A DNA stretch of 64,000 nucleotides, from NCBI RefSeq assembly GCF_026212465.1, contig NC_080058.1, forward strand, positions 2,807,501 through 2,871,500. The letters run 5' to 3'. Made by a program: the position numbers and the translations under genes. A model generated the notes under the pieces. It had not been told where the DNA came from. It was given only the letters and a program-made list of their open reading frames with translations, and made no database searches. Source of the stretch: Amaranthus tricolor (lineage: Eukaryota; Streptophyta; Magnoliopsida; Caryophyllales; Amaranthaceae). This document shows, one piece after another, positions 53,683-64,000 of this stretch. Within the stretch, counting starts at the first letter, position 1, and each line of letters opens with the position of its first letter.

Positions 53683-53804
53683 GGTCTGAAAAAAAAAATA
53701 GACTTTTCCACGTGGACGGTATTCTGGGAGATACTTTCCCAAATTAGGTAAAGTGGGAAATTTTTTTTTTTAAACATTATTCTGGGAAATGACTCTCATA
53801 AGTA

Positions 53805-54239
53805 AGGTTGAAAAAAAAAAAAGAAAATTGATTCATTGAATGAAAGCTTTGTTTCGATAAAGAGCACTTAAGTTTTTTTGTTACCACGTTGCATAAAGTC
53901 TTTCGGTAAGTCTTGTACGTCTTACTATGAGATGAACTTATACAAGTAGCCCATATTAATTAAATACAAATAATTATTTAATTAAGTTAAATTAAAATAC
54001 AAACTTGAAAAATGTCGTGCTTTTATTAAATATTAATGAAATTGTTCATGTAACCGTCATTGGAAGTTTTAGAAATAGTCTTCATACTCGCACATTAATG
54101 TTGCATACAGATGTTTAATATATCATTGGAAAAATAGATGAAATTGAAAATTAAGAAGATAAATATGCTATGCTCTTGATTAAGTTTCTTTAATGTGATA
54201 GTGTAATACTATATTGGCAAGTTTGATTTAAAATGAACT
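53805..54239. other. Intergenic between PMD element and minisatellite
   Basis: AT-rich, no gene seen. Confidence 0.5.
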
Positions 54240-55080
54240 TGGCAACCACTCAGAAAATTTAGGTTAATGGTTTTGAATTAAGAATTTTTAAAGTGATTAT
54301 AAGTATTCATTTTAATATTGTATATATGATGATTTTGAAGTGATTACTTATAATTTTAAGGTGATAATTTATTATCTTAAAGGGATGATTTATATTGTTA
54401 AAATAATTACCTACTGCTTGTAGGTAATCACTTTAAAGTTGTAAGTGATGACTCTAAAGGATCACTTGTAGGTAATCACTTTAAAGTTGTAAGTGATGAC
54501 TCTAAAGGATCACTTGTAGGTAATCACTTTAAAGTTGTAAGTGATGACTCTAAAGGATCACTTTTCACATATAACTAGAAAGTGATGACTTATAACCTTA
54601 AAATGATGATTTACATTATTAAAGTAATTACCTACTACTTATAAGTACTAGTTTTAAGGTTGATGATTTACATTATTAAAGTAATTACCTATTACTTATA
54701 AGTACTAGTTTTAAGGATGTATGTGACGACCTTAAAGTAATCACTTATTGTCTTAACGTGATGACTAATAACCTTAAAATTATGATTTACATTGTTAAAT
54801 TGATTAATTGCTTCTTATAAGTATTCATTTTAAGGTTATATCTATGTGATGACCTTAAAGTGATTACTTATAAAAGTGATTATGTATAATCGTAAAGTGA
54901 TGACTTAGATGGTTAGAATGATTACCCATAGTATTTGTTTTATAGTTGTGTACGATAACCTTAAAGGGATCACTTATAGCCTTAAAAGTAGCCTTAAAAG
55001 TTAAAAGTGAAGACTTTTTACCTTGAAGTAATGACTTATATTGTCAAAGTAATCACCTAAATATTCATTTTAAGGATGTT
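54240..55080. repeat. Minisatellite built on a GTGATNACTTATAACCTTAAA theme
   Basis: A perfect 48-bp unit is repeated about three times between 54415 and 54560 (TAGGTAATCACTTTAAAG start points at 54421, 54469, 54517). A second unit of about 58 bp (TGATGATTTACATTATTAAA) is duplicated at about 54603 and 54661. The rest of the region is the same theme in diverged form. Confidence 0.85.
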
Positions 55081-55588
55081 TTCTTTTTTAATTTTTTCAA
55101 AAACTAAATATAAACTGTTTTTTTAATAAAAAATAGAAATTGAGCTGAATCATATTAAACCGTCTTACGATGAAACGGTCTTAATAAAGAATTTTTCAAA
55201 GCCTTTACATTTGCAAGTCAAGATGCACATAGTTCACTCATCCACTTTAGTAAGTTTAAACCATTTAATAAATAAACTAATATTCTAATTCAGTTTGAAT
55301 TTCAATTTTTAGTTTTTAGTTAGTTTCAACCTAATCCAAACAAACAAACAAAAAAAAGTTTTACATTCCAAACAAATTTTTATTGGATTTAGAATGGTTT
55401 GATTTTCAATATTTATGCCAATAATATTTTCACTTTAACCTTGATTAAGATAATAGGAAAAGGTAAAAACCCTCCTCCAAGGGCCAAAAACCCTACATCA
55501 ATGATCAAGTATCAAAGAACAATAATATTCAGAAAATTTTCTTTGCTTCAAACTTCTAATTCTCCCTTCTCCATTTCTCAATCAAGCA
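55081..55588. promoter_or_regulatory. Upstream region of OEP80
   Basis: Contains the presumed promoter and 5' UTR of OEP80. The stretch 55560-55588 is CT-rich, as usual near plant 5' UTRs. No confident TATA box was chosen. Confidence 0.35.
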
Positions 55589-58500
55589 ATGCCCAGAAAT
55601 GACGACGTTCAATTCTTATCATCTTCCATTAATCTTTCTTCAATCAAAAATCCCCAAATTCCCTTCTTTCACCTTCCATTTTCTTCTCAATCCCAAAATA
55701 CCAACCTCTCACAATCAAAATTCTCAACCACCCACTTCATAAATTCCATTTTTTTCCCAAAAAACCCCAACAAGTTTCAATTTTTATCACCGCCATTGTT
55801 ATCGTGCTCTTCAACATTATCCCTGAGTCGACCCACTAACTCAACTCAGTCCAAAAACCCTTCAATTTCCTTCTGTCAATCCCTAAATTCTACTCTCTTA
55901 CAAGCCAAATTCTCAATTACCCAGTTCATTAATGGCATCAAACTCCACGGAAACCCCCTAAAATTTCAATCTTCCCCATCACCATTGCTATGCTCTTCAA
56001 CATTGTCTTTGAACGAGTCAACTCAGTCTCCATCCGGAAGTGGTAGTGTGGTTGAGGTTACTCAATCGAAATCGGCTTCAGTGAGTCGTACTCGAAGGGA
56101 GGATGAAGAGAGAGTGTTGATTAGTGAGGTGTTAGTGAGGAGCAAAGATGGAGAAGAATTAGAGAGAAAAGATTTGGAATTGGAGGCATTAATGGCATTG
56201 AAAGCTTGCCGGGCGAATTCAGCTTTGACTGTGCGAGAGGTTCAGGAGGATGTTCATAGAATAATTGATAGTGGGTATTTTTCGTCATGTATGCCAGTTG
56301 CAGTGGATACTAGGGATGGTATCAGATTGGTCTTTCAGGTATATTTTAATGTAGATAGATAGCTATTTTTCCAGAGTTAAAATGTTGAGTTTTTTAATTT
56401 AATTCAATGGATATTTATTTGATTGAATGTTTATTTTTCTACATGGGAAATTTAATTGGTGTCAATTTGAATGTGATTGGTTAGAAATTGAAATTTAAGC
56501 TGTCTGTTTTTAGGAATGCATTCTATTGTTGAGCCTTTAAAATTGTAAGATTGGTGAAAGATGACTAATTTTTGAATGATTTCTATATGAAGCTTATTCA
56601 TGTGATGTTGCACATGACATTTGCTACAAGGGTCAATCGGAAATAACCTCTTTGTTAGTTGTTCAATCATTAATAAGATCAAGGTTATGTACATTCGACC
56701 GTCCCCAACCTCACCCTAGGTGGGAGCCACTTAATGGCATTGGGTAATGCAATTTTGTTGTTGACTTGTTGTGTTGTTTTTAGAAAATTAGTTTAAAAGA
56801 GGTTGAATTTACTCTGCTTTTAGGATTATAAGTTTAAATAGGATTCTATGGATTGATTGATGGACAGCTGGAGTATAGTCTAATAGGGAATTCAAATAAT
56901 CTAACCACATGTGGTTTAATTGTAGCATCATCCCTTAGTTACAAAGGGAGGGGCAAGGAATTATAGAGACTAAGGGAGATAGAGGGGTTTATAACACCAT
57001 CTAATTTTGTTTCAAAAACGATAGGAAAAAGAATAACGTAATCATCATTTGCCAAGAAATCTAATCGAGTTTTTTTTGCAACTAGACTCAAATAATTGTA
57101 CTCTGCTATCATCTGTAACCTGTATTCGAGAAGTTTTCTATCAATCTCCACATTTAATTTTCTAGAATTCAATTGCACGGTCTTGGTGAATATGCTTCCA
57201 TGATGGGATGTAGATGTTTTCTTTTCTTGAGATAGCTAGTTTGGCTAATTTGCTTTTATTTTGTCCAACAAGGTAGAACCAAACCAGGAGTTTAGAGGAC
57301 TTGTGTGCGAAGGAGCTAATGTTCTCCCATCCAAGTTTGTAGAGGATTCATTCCGTGATGGATATGGTAGTTCTCCTGTATTATTGTTGCTAGACTTTGT
57401 GAATTACTAAAGCCTTTCCTCTATTAATTTGAACTTTTTCGTCAAGCTGTGCAGGGAAAGTGGTCAATATCAGGCGTTTGGATGAAGTGATTGATTCTAT
57501 CAATGGATGGTACATGGAGCGTGGTCTTTTTGGCATGGTTAATATCTGGATTTCTTTTTTTACGTTGAATGTTTTTGTCTTATCCTGTATGATTATCTAC
57601 TCCTTATGGCTTAAAATGCAATGTTTTATAGCAGAGATTCATTGTTCTATTCTTACAGGTTTCTGGTGTTGAGATCCTTTCAGGGGGTATACTAAGGTTA
57701 CAAATTTCTGAAGCTGAGGTTAATGATGTTTCAATCCGCTTCCTTGATCGTAAGACGTAAGTTCCAACCTATTTATTTTTGGTACTTTAGGCAATACAAC
57801 AACACGTCATTGCCTCGATGTTAAGTATTTAAATTGCTTTAGCTTGTTAAGTAAAAAAAGGCTAACACCAAAGTGGAGTCGATCAATATGGGCAATAATG
57901 ATTAGATTTTGATATAACAACCGTGGTTGATTAATGACGGTTCAACTGTTTATTCTATTTGCATATCTAGACGTGAGCCAACTGTGGGGAAGACAAAGCC
58001 AGAAACAATACTTCGACAACTTACAACAAAAAAAGGACAGGTAGTGTTTATTTGTTTCCGTTGCATTAAGTGACGTTGCACTTTCTTTGATGTTTTAATG
58101 AAAAGTTTGGATTGGAATGCTGCTGGGAGAAAACAGTGTTTCCACTTCTGAATGTCATACCTCATATACATGTTTGCTCACATTGGCTTTCCAACCACCT
58201 TGTTTGCTTATAAACTTGAGAACTTCATTCCTTCTTTTACACATTTGTTGATAAATAGAGGCATAAGGCTAAGTTTTTATAGACAAATGAACCAGTAGTA
58301 CTGTGATGTTGTAAATACATTAATAATGCTTTGCCAATTTAAAAAAATTGAATTTCAACATTCAAGCTTACTTGCTAAATTGTGATCTTTAGGATTTTTA
58401 TTATTGATTGTTTTCCAAGTTGGATATCCATTTTCAATACTGATTTCCCACCATGAATATCTTTATGTACAAACTTCACAGTTGACATTGTGGTGAGGTC

Positions 58501-61500
58501 TCATGTGGCCTGCACACTTTGTTTGCAGGTATACAGTTTAAATCAAGGGAAAAGGGATGTTGAAACTGTTTTGACGATGGGAATCATGGAAGATGTAAGC
58601 ATTTTTCCCCAGCCTGCTGGAGGTACTATAAGCTGCACTACATTCTTTTTACAACTGACTTAAAATTCTGGTTTTTACATGTTATTTTCTTGATGATAAG
58701 GTATTAATTTTTGTTGTCAAATTCAATTTATGTTCAAAAAGTATCACTTGCATGCTTTTCTCAAAATAGTCCTTTTTAGAATTTTTTCAGTCAGCTAAAA
58801 CAGTGAGGTTTTTAAATCTATGGACCCTTACAAATTCTAATGTTTACTGAGGATTATGTGGAATGGAAAATGAAAACATATTAAATTGTATTACAAGGAA
58901 CATACTAAATTTTATCATAAGGATGAGCCTTCCATAAAAAAAATGTCAATGGAGAAGGATGGTTGAGCTCACTTGCTAAGACTCTAATATTTTGAGTTTT
59001 CCTTTTAAAAATTGGGCTGCCTTTTCTCAGTTATTAACAGCATTAGACTTGAAAATCTGATTGTAGTTTAATAAATATGTTGTTCTTCTCACATATTAAG
59101 TTATCTTTACTCAATGATTTGCACTTTAAATTGAATCTATAAGTTACCTTGGTTACTACCACTTCACCTATTGTAAACCATACTTCTTTGTCTTCTTTGT
59201 TTCTGGTTTTCATTTCATTTCTTTTTCGGAGATTATCCCCATATTTATGCTGGAAAAATGCATTTTATGTTGGATGGAATGTGTGGATTTTGGCATTTAT
59301 CTGGATATATCTTATTACTAATATCTTTCTTTTACTTCTGGCTTTAGATACAGGTAAAGTTGATTTGGTAATGAATGTGGTTGAGCGTGTGAGTGGAGGT
59401 TTCTCTGCTGGTGGTGGTATTTCAAGTGGGTAAGAAAAGATGATGTTATGATCACATGATGCTCTATGGAATCATATATCATAGTTCTTTTCGTTTTGTG
59501 GTGTTTATTCTGAATCCTATGGTTTTATATGCATTTACAGGATAACAAGTGGACCGCTATCAGGTTTAATTGGAAGGTACTATTTTGTCTCTTTAGTTGT
59601 TTTAGAAAAGATTTTACATTTAGGAATACTCGTCTTAGTGATCTAAAGCCTCCTAGAACAGTTGGTAATCAATTATATGCTGTTAAAGTATGATGATGTG
59701 CCACGAGATACAAACAAGTGAAAGAGAACAGCTTTTGAAGTTCGCAAAATAAAGTCGAATCTCTTGAGTATTTTGTCCACCCAGTCTTTAACTCACGACA
59801 CTTCACCTTCTGTTTAAGCTTTCATATTCTTAGGTTGATACCAAGATACAAATAGGCCAGAAAACTCTTATATTAGCTTGCAACTTTCTTGCTAACTTCT
59901 GTGTTTACTGCATGCAGTTGCTTGAGGCTCTGTTTGCTCATTTGGAGATGTATATCATTTCCCTTCCTGTGTATATAATGAGGAGGGGGTTCCTGTGTAT
60001 TTTATATGGAATTAGATAAATTTTTAGCATTTGTACTTTGCCTTTAAAATGGAGTACGTGAATGATCTCATCGCTGCCACAAACCCATCCACCACCATAT
60101 GTAGGCCTTAGCCATCTAAATTCTCAAGATGAGGACAAAGGTACTTCACTTGCACATCCTTTCCACCATATGTAGCCTTCTAAAAAGTTCAAGATGAGGA
60201 CAAAGCCACTTCAATAACTTACACATCATTTTCGACGTATGGAAAAATTTCAAGTTACACTCTTAATCGACAAATAAGAACAGATTATTAAGGTCCTTGT
60301 GTGTTGTGTGTCTGATATGGACGGAAGAAAGAGAACTTTTTATGTGAAAAAGATAGTGGAAGCCCGGAAGGTGGTCATTTTTGCGGTGATGTAGTGATGG
60401 CACTTTGTTGGTGTCAGATATGAGGAAGGAACAAAGGGTAGTAGATGGAATAAAGGACTAAGCATTTGAGCTAGAAATAGGAAGATGGTGGAGATTGGGA
60501 ATTGGTTGTTAGGAAAGGAGGGAGGGTGTCGGTGGGTTTCTTTTAGACCTGGATGGTTATTTTTACCGATGTGCTTGTCAAATAGTTGTACATTTTTGCT
60601 TGTCAAAAGTGGGCTGTGGTATTTATAGAAGTTACCAAGAACAGCTGGTTGATGATCAATTAGGTGACTTATGGAATGTCAATGAATGGTTCCTGATGGA
60701 AACAGGTTGTTGATCTTCATTTTATTTAGTTAGGGTGACAATGTGAAAAGGTAATAGAAGTTTGGAAGGACAAAATTGGCTTTTTAGAATTATTATTCCA
60801 CTTCTAACAGTTCAATAAACATGGAGGATGTCAGGATGACAGATATGAATTATATGCTGTTGAAGTGAGATGGAGATCCACAAGATAGATAAGTGATTGA
60901 GAGCAGCTTTGAAGTTTGCTTTACAAAGTCAAACCTCTGAGGTGTTTTCTTCTGGTTGTCAAACACGCGGTAGTTCTTTTGGTTATGCTTTCATGTGTTA
61001 GGCTGATTTAATGAAAGAAACTGGCCAAAAAAATTCCTGTGATAACTTTCTTTCCTATGCATACCTCGGCGGTCATTGCATTTTGTTTTAGGAGCTTTTA
61101 TCTGCATATTTGTGGATGTTTTTTTCCTCTATATATTGAGGGAAGTGAGGATGCAGTTAATAGATATTTTATTAGGCATCATATTAATCTTTTAGTATTC
61201 ATAGCTAGCAATCTAGATGGAATATATGAATGATCCTATCACTTTCTTATTCAACATTGCATTATCCTAATGCTATCAAGTGGCTCCCATCTAGGAGGGG
61301 TTAAAAGGGTTCACTGTAGGCAACCTTTGATGCTTGATTGCAAACATTATATATAACTTAAATTGAATAGGAACACACGACTTTTTGGGCTATGTTACTA
61401 TGGGTTATGATCAAAATTCAAAAACAATATTAACCATACAATAAATATTGAAATGGTGAATCAAACTTTTCAAGTTAGATGTCAGCTTAATCATGTGCAC

Positions 61501-63483
61501 TTCTTTTTTATATTAAGTTACATATGATGTTTAGGTCTATTGAAAGCACCTCTTTGTTTTCACAAGGGTAAGGTTTTGTACATTCGATCCCCTAACCTAG
61601 CCAAGATATAGGAGAACCATTTAATGACATTGCGGGACTGAAATGTTGTTGAAGTCAAAGCTTTTTTAGTGGCTTCTTACTCATTCATCTTTTGGTTCAA
61701 GATGTTTAGGTGCTTTTGATGTGCTTGTATGGGAGCCTAATATCTCTGAGATGTACTATTTGTAGAAACTAATTGTTTTCTTTCTGTATGACCTTTTGAT
61801 TCTCACTAGATGGCTTTTCTTGCATATGGCTGCAGCTTTGCATATTCTCACAGGAATCTGTTTGGAAAAAATCAAAAAGTAAATGTCTCTCTTGAGAGAG
61901 GCCAAATCGACTCTATCTTCCGGATAAATTATACAGTCCCATGGATTGAAGGTGATGATAAGCGTACACAAAGGTCAATCATTATTCAGGTCATATGCAA
62001 ACATCTCTTTTTATATTCTTCTCAGATGAAAAGAGTGTTGCTGTATCTGTCCTTTAAATTGATTTTTATTGCTCGCTCAGAACTCAAGGACTCCGGGTAC
62101 TTTGGTCCATGGTAATCAACCTGAAAATAGTAACTTAACTATTGGCCGTGTAACAGCTGGCATTGAATTTAGCCGGCCCCTAAGACCCAAGTGGAGCGGA
62201 ACAGCGGGACTTACGTTTCAGGTATCTTCAATGTAGCTTTGTGCTTTTTTAGTTGTGGAAATGGATTGACTTCGTTTGGTTCTCTAAGTGGATTCAGGTT
62301 GAACATTGTGTAGTAACTATCTTGGTGAAACTTGCATGAGTTGTTGACTACAACCATCCTGACATTATATTTCCATTAATGCAGCATGCTGGTGTCCGTG
62401 ATGAAAAAGGGAACCCCGTTATAAAAGATTTCTACAACAGCGCTCTTACGGCAAGGTGTATATATTTATTATAAACATTAGCTATGCTTGAATCTTGAGA
62501 TTCCTTTTTGTTTGTGCTTTCTGTTGTATTTAATGATGGATAATTTTGTGTTTAGTGGGAATACTCATGATAATATGCTGCTTGCCAAAGGCGAGTGTGC
62601 CTACACGGGTGACTTAGGATCCTCAATGGTTAGTTTTCTGTTGGAAATAATTGCAAATGTTTCATGCGTATTCTTCTTCTTATATGAATCGTTTATGCAG
62701 TTAGTATTAAGCATGGAACAAGGTCTTCCTATCTATCCTGAGTGGCTGTGTTTTAATCGAGTCAACGCTCGTGCCAGGTCAGGGGTGGACATCGGTCCAG
62801 CGAATCTTTTTCTCAGGTTTGTTGTATTCCTAACATCCCAATATCATGCTTCTAGCTGAACAAAATTTCACTTGACAATTTTTTTTGTGTTTTTCTCGCA
62901 CAAAAATATTGGTTTTCCAGTTTGTCTGGTGGTCATGTGGTCGGTAAATTCCCTCCTCATGAAGCGTTTGCGATCGGTGGTACAAATAGTGTGAGAGGAT
63001 ATGAAGAAGGTGCCGTTGGCTCTGGCCTTTCATACGTGGTGGGCTGTGGAGAAGTTTCCTTCCCTCTGGTACTTCGAATTCTCATCATATTGCCCTTTAG
63101 TTTTTGATGGGATATCTTATTGTTCGTGTTTTCTACGATTTCAATTTTCAGTATGGTCCAGTAGATGGCGCTCTTTTTGCTGATTATGGAACGGATATCG
63201 GATCAGGTTCATCTGTTCCTGGTATGTGCATCTTTTACTATTATTATTCGACTTTAAACTAACAAAGTTTTCATGACATGCTACAATGCAATCTGAGTGA
63301 CGACCTTATTGATTCATCTATTAAAAAGGTGATCCTGCTGGTGCGAGATTAAAACCCGGGAGTGGATACGGCTATGGATTTGGTATCCGTGTCGAGTCTC
63401 CATTAGGTCCTCTACGGTTAGAATATGCATTTAACGACAGACAAGCGAGGCGGTTTCATTTTGGCGTTGGTCATCGGAACTAG
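55589..63483 (+). CDS. OEP80: OEP80, Omp85/BamA-type chloroplast outer envelope protein
   Basis: OEP80 is a Toc75-related beta-barrel of the chloroplast outer envelope, essential in Arabidopsis and thought to help insert other barrels. Sixteen exons: 55589-56338, 57273-57366, 57455-57537, 57659-57756, 57971-58040, 58529-58622, 59348-59429, 59541-59576, 61836-61989, 62081-62221, 62385-62455, 62556-62628, 62701-62816, 62921-63068, 63152-63221, 63329-63483. They sum to 2235 nt (744 aa; Arabidopsis 732). Exon 1 holds a Ser/Pro/Asn-rich N-terminus, then POTRA sequence from about residue 180. The barrel includes [17 protein letters not shown] (the Omp85 VRGY/F motif), [14 protein letters not shown], and the closing strand [20 protein letters not shown]. 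All junctions are GT-AG and in phase. An internal Met may serve as an alternative start. Confidence 0.95.
56620..56790 (+). repeat. SINE 3' part in OEP80 intron 1
   Basis: CCTCTTTGTTAG, then ATGTACATTCGACC, then GTGGGAGCCACTTAATGGCA-like sequence and a TTGTTGTT-type tail: a pattern typical of the 3' half of plant tRNA-derived SINEs. The A/B-box head is not visible. Confidence 0.6.
59680..61045. repeat. Pair of ~190-bp direct repeats in OEP80 intron 8
   Basis: About 59675-59875 and 60845-61045 share TTATATGCTGTT, AGTGA-GAGAGCAGC-TTTGAAGTT, AAAGTC-AA-CTCTTGAG/CTCTGAGG and CTTTCAT followed by AGGCTGAT/AGGTTGAT. They are diverged direct copies within one 2.26-kb intron (59577-61835). Confidence 0.5.
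61245..61325 (-). repeat. SINE 3' part, inverted, in OEP80 intron 8
   Basis: The reverse complement reads CCTAGATGGGAGCCACTTGA and then TAGCATTAGGATAATGCAAT, matching the tail copies at 56727 and 61600. Only the distal part is present. Confidence 0.55.
61540..61660 (+). repeat. SINE 3' part in OEP80 intron 8
   Basis: GAAAGCACCTCTTTGTTTTC, GGTTTTGTACATTCGATCCC and AACCATTTAATGACATTG parallel the intron 1 copy in the same order, with a short GTTGTTG tail. Confidence 0.55.
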
Positions 63484-64000
63484 CAGCAGTTCTTTCTTGT
63501 TCAATTTGTAACTCATAATACTTACCAAGGTTTTTGTCCTAAAGAAATAGAAATAGGATAGAAAATCAGTCCTCTTCCTCCCCTTTTTGTTTGCTTGGCG
63601 TATAATTGATGATAATGATGATTTGGTTACCTGTGAAAAGGTTGGTCTATTGAATTTTGTTCTATAATATAAGTATATATACACTTGAATTTTTTATTTA
63701 TTTATTTTTTTTGGCTGTTAATATTTTATTTTATCGGTTTCTTCATCTCTTTAAGTTTGCAACATTAATTAAGAAAATTTACTAATGTTGAGAGCTAACA
63801 GGAATATAGGGTTAATATTTTTGGGCGGTTCTTCTTTCTAAACATGTTCACCATTCAACATTTATATCCATTTTTTCTTCTAACCACTTGAATTGTAACC
63901 GATCAATTGGTTCATGTAATGCGTGATCAATTATAATCTTTTAGAATTAAGATTTTGCTATTATTTTTATTTTTCTTTCAATTCATTTTAAGTCGCTAAT
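63484..64000. other. OEP80 3' UTR and downstream DNA
   Basis: AT-rich sequence to the window edge with no further gene. Overlapping polyadenylation-like AATAAA variants are common here and cannot be ranked. Confidence 0.5.

Larger units (their letters stand above)
50111..53795 (+). mobile_element. MULE-like TIR element carrying a plant mobile domain gene, 9-bp target duplication
   Basis: The terminal inverted repeats are ~95 bp and imperfect. The left starts GAGTCTATTCCCATTAT, and the right, inverted, starts GAGTCATTTCCCAGAAT. Both share TTCCCACTTT, TGGGAAAGTAT and ACCGTCCACGT in the same order. The flanking 9 bp, TCATAAGTA, is identical (50102-50110 and 53796-53804), as in Mutator-like elements. 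The only gene inside is the plant mobile domain gene (51139-53314). No MULE transposase is recognisable in its 3685 bp. Clusters of palindromes lie just inside each end. Confidence 0.85.

Noticed and set aside
49870..55420. A larger hAT element enclosing the PMD transposon, suggested by TAGGGATGAAAG at about 49873 and a loosely inverted stretch near 55415
   Set aside because: The right end lacks the GGGATG core and the flanking 8-mers do not match.
57460..57672. 70-codon plus-strand frame within OEP80
   Set aside because: It is exon 3 of OEP80 read on into the next intron.

Overview
This window is nuclear DNA from a flowering plant, most likely a eudicot. The evidence is long AT-rich intergenic stretches, GT-AG introns, plant-only gene families (PLS-class PPR protein, chloroplast OEP80, trihelix factor, BIG BROTHER-type RING ligase, MSL channel, plant mobile domain) and typical plant transposons (Copia, TRIM, hAT, Stowaway-like). 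The family of plant cannot be fixed from sequence alone. I saw no tRNA, rRNA, CRISPR or organellar insert.

Six host genes appear intact. From left to right they are: a divergent MscS-like channel gene (+, 2184-8412, five exons); a BIG BROTHER-like RING E3 ligase gene (-, 9346-12458, seven coding exons); a single-exon SLO1-like mitochondrial PPR editing factor (-, 20309-22348); a mitochondrial ADP/ATP carrier gene (-, 23788-25416, with a leader intron reaching to about 26925); a trihelix transcription factor gene (-, 34305-35648, with a leader intron); and OEP80, an Omp85-type chloroplast outer-envelope protein (+, 55589-63483, sixteen exons). For each gene whose coding exons I joined, the summed length is a multiple of three and no stop codon interrupts the chain. 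They are unrelated housekeeping or regulatory genes and do not form a pathway.

The spaces between them hold transposons, several with exact target-site duplications. A 7.2-kb hAT element (37008-44226, 8-bp duplication) carries a broken transposase and a captured fragment of an LRR receptor-like gene. A gag-only Copia-type element (39995-44108, 5-bp duplication) sits inside it. A 3.7-kb MULE-like element (50111-53795, 9-bp duplication) carries an intact four-exon plant mobile domain gene and no recognisable transposase; seven related palindromes lie just inside its two ends. Smaller elements include a 494-bp hAT MITE (17299-17792), a 1.19-kb Tip100-like hAT (45545-46731) nested in a probable Gypsy-type LTR, two Stowaway-like MITEs, TRIM and solo LTRs, and SINE tails in OEP80 introns. 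The first two introns of the channel gene are loaded with AAT arrays, hairpins built on GTCGCAC and long inverted repeats.

The strongest candidate for something new is the plant-mobile-domain element with its palindrome clusters. Next are the hAT element that captured a receptor fragment, and the Copia element whose LTR appears to contain a piece of its own gag.
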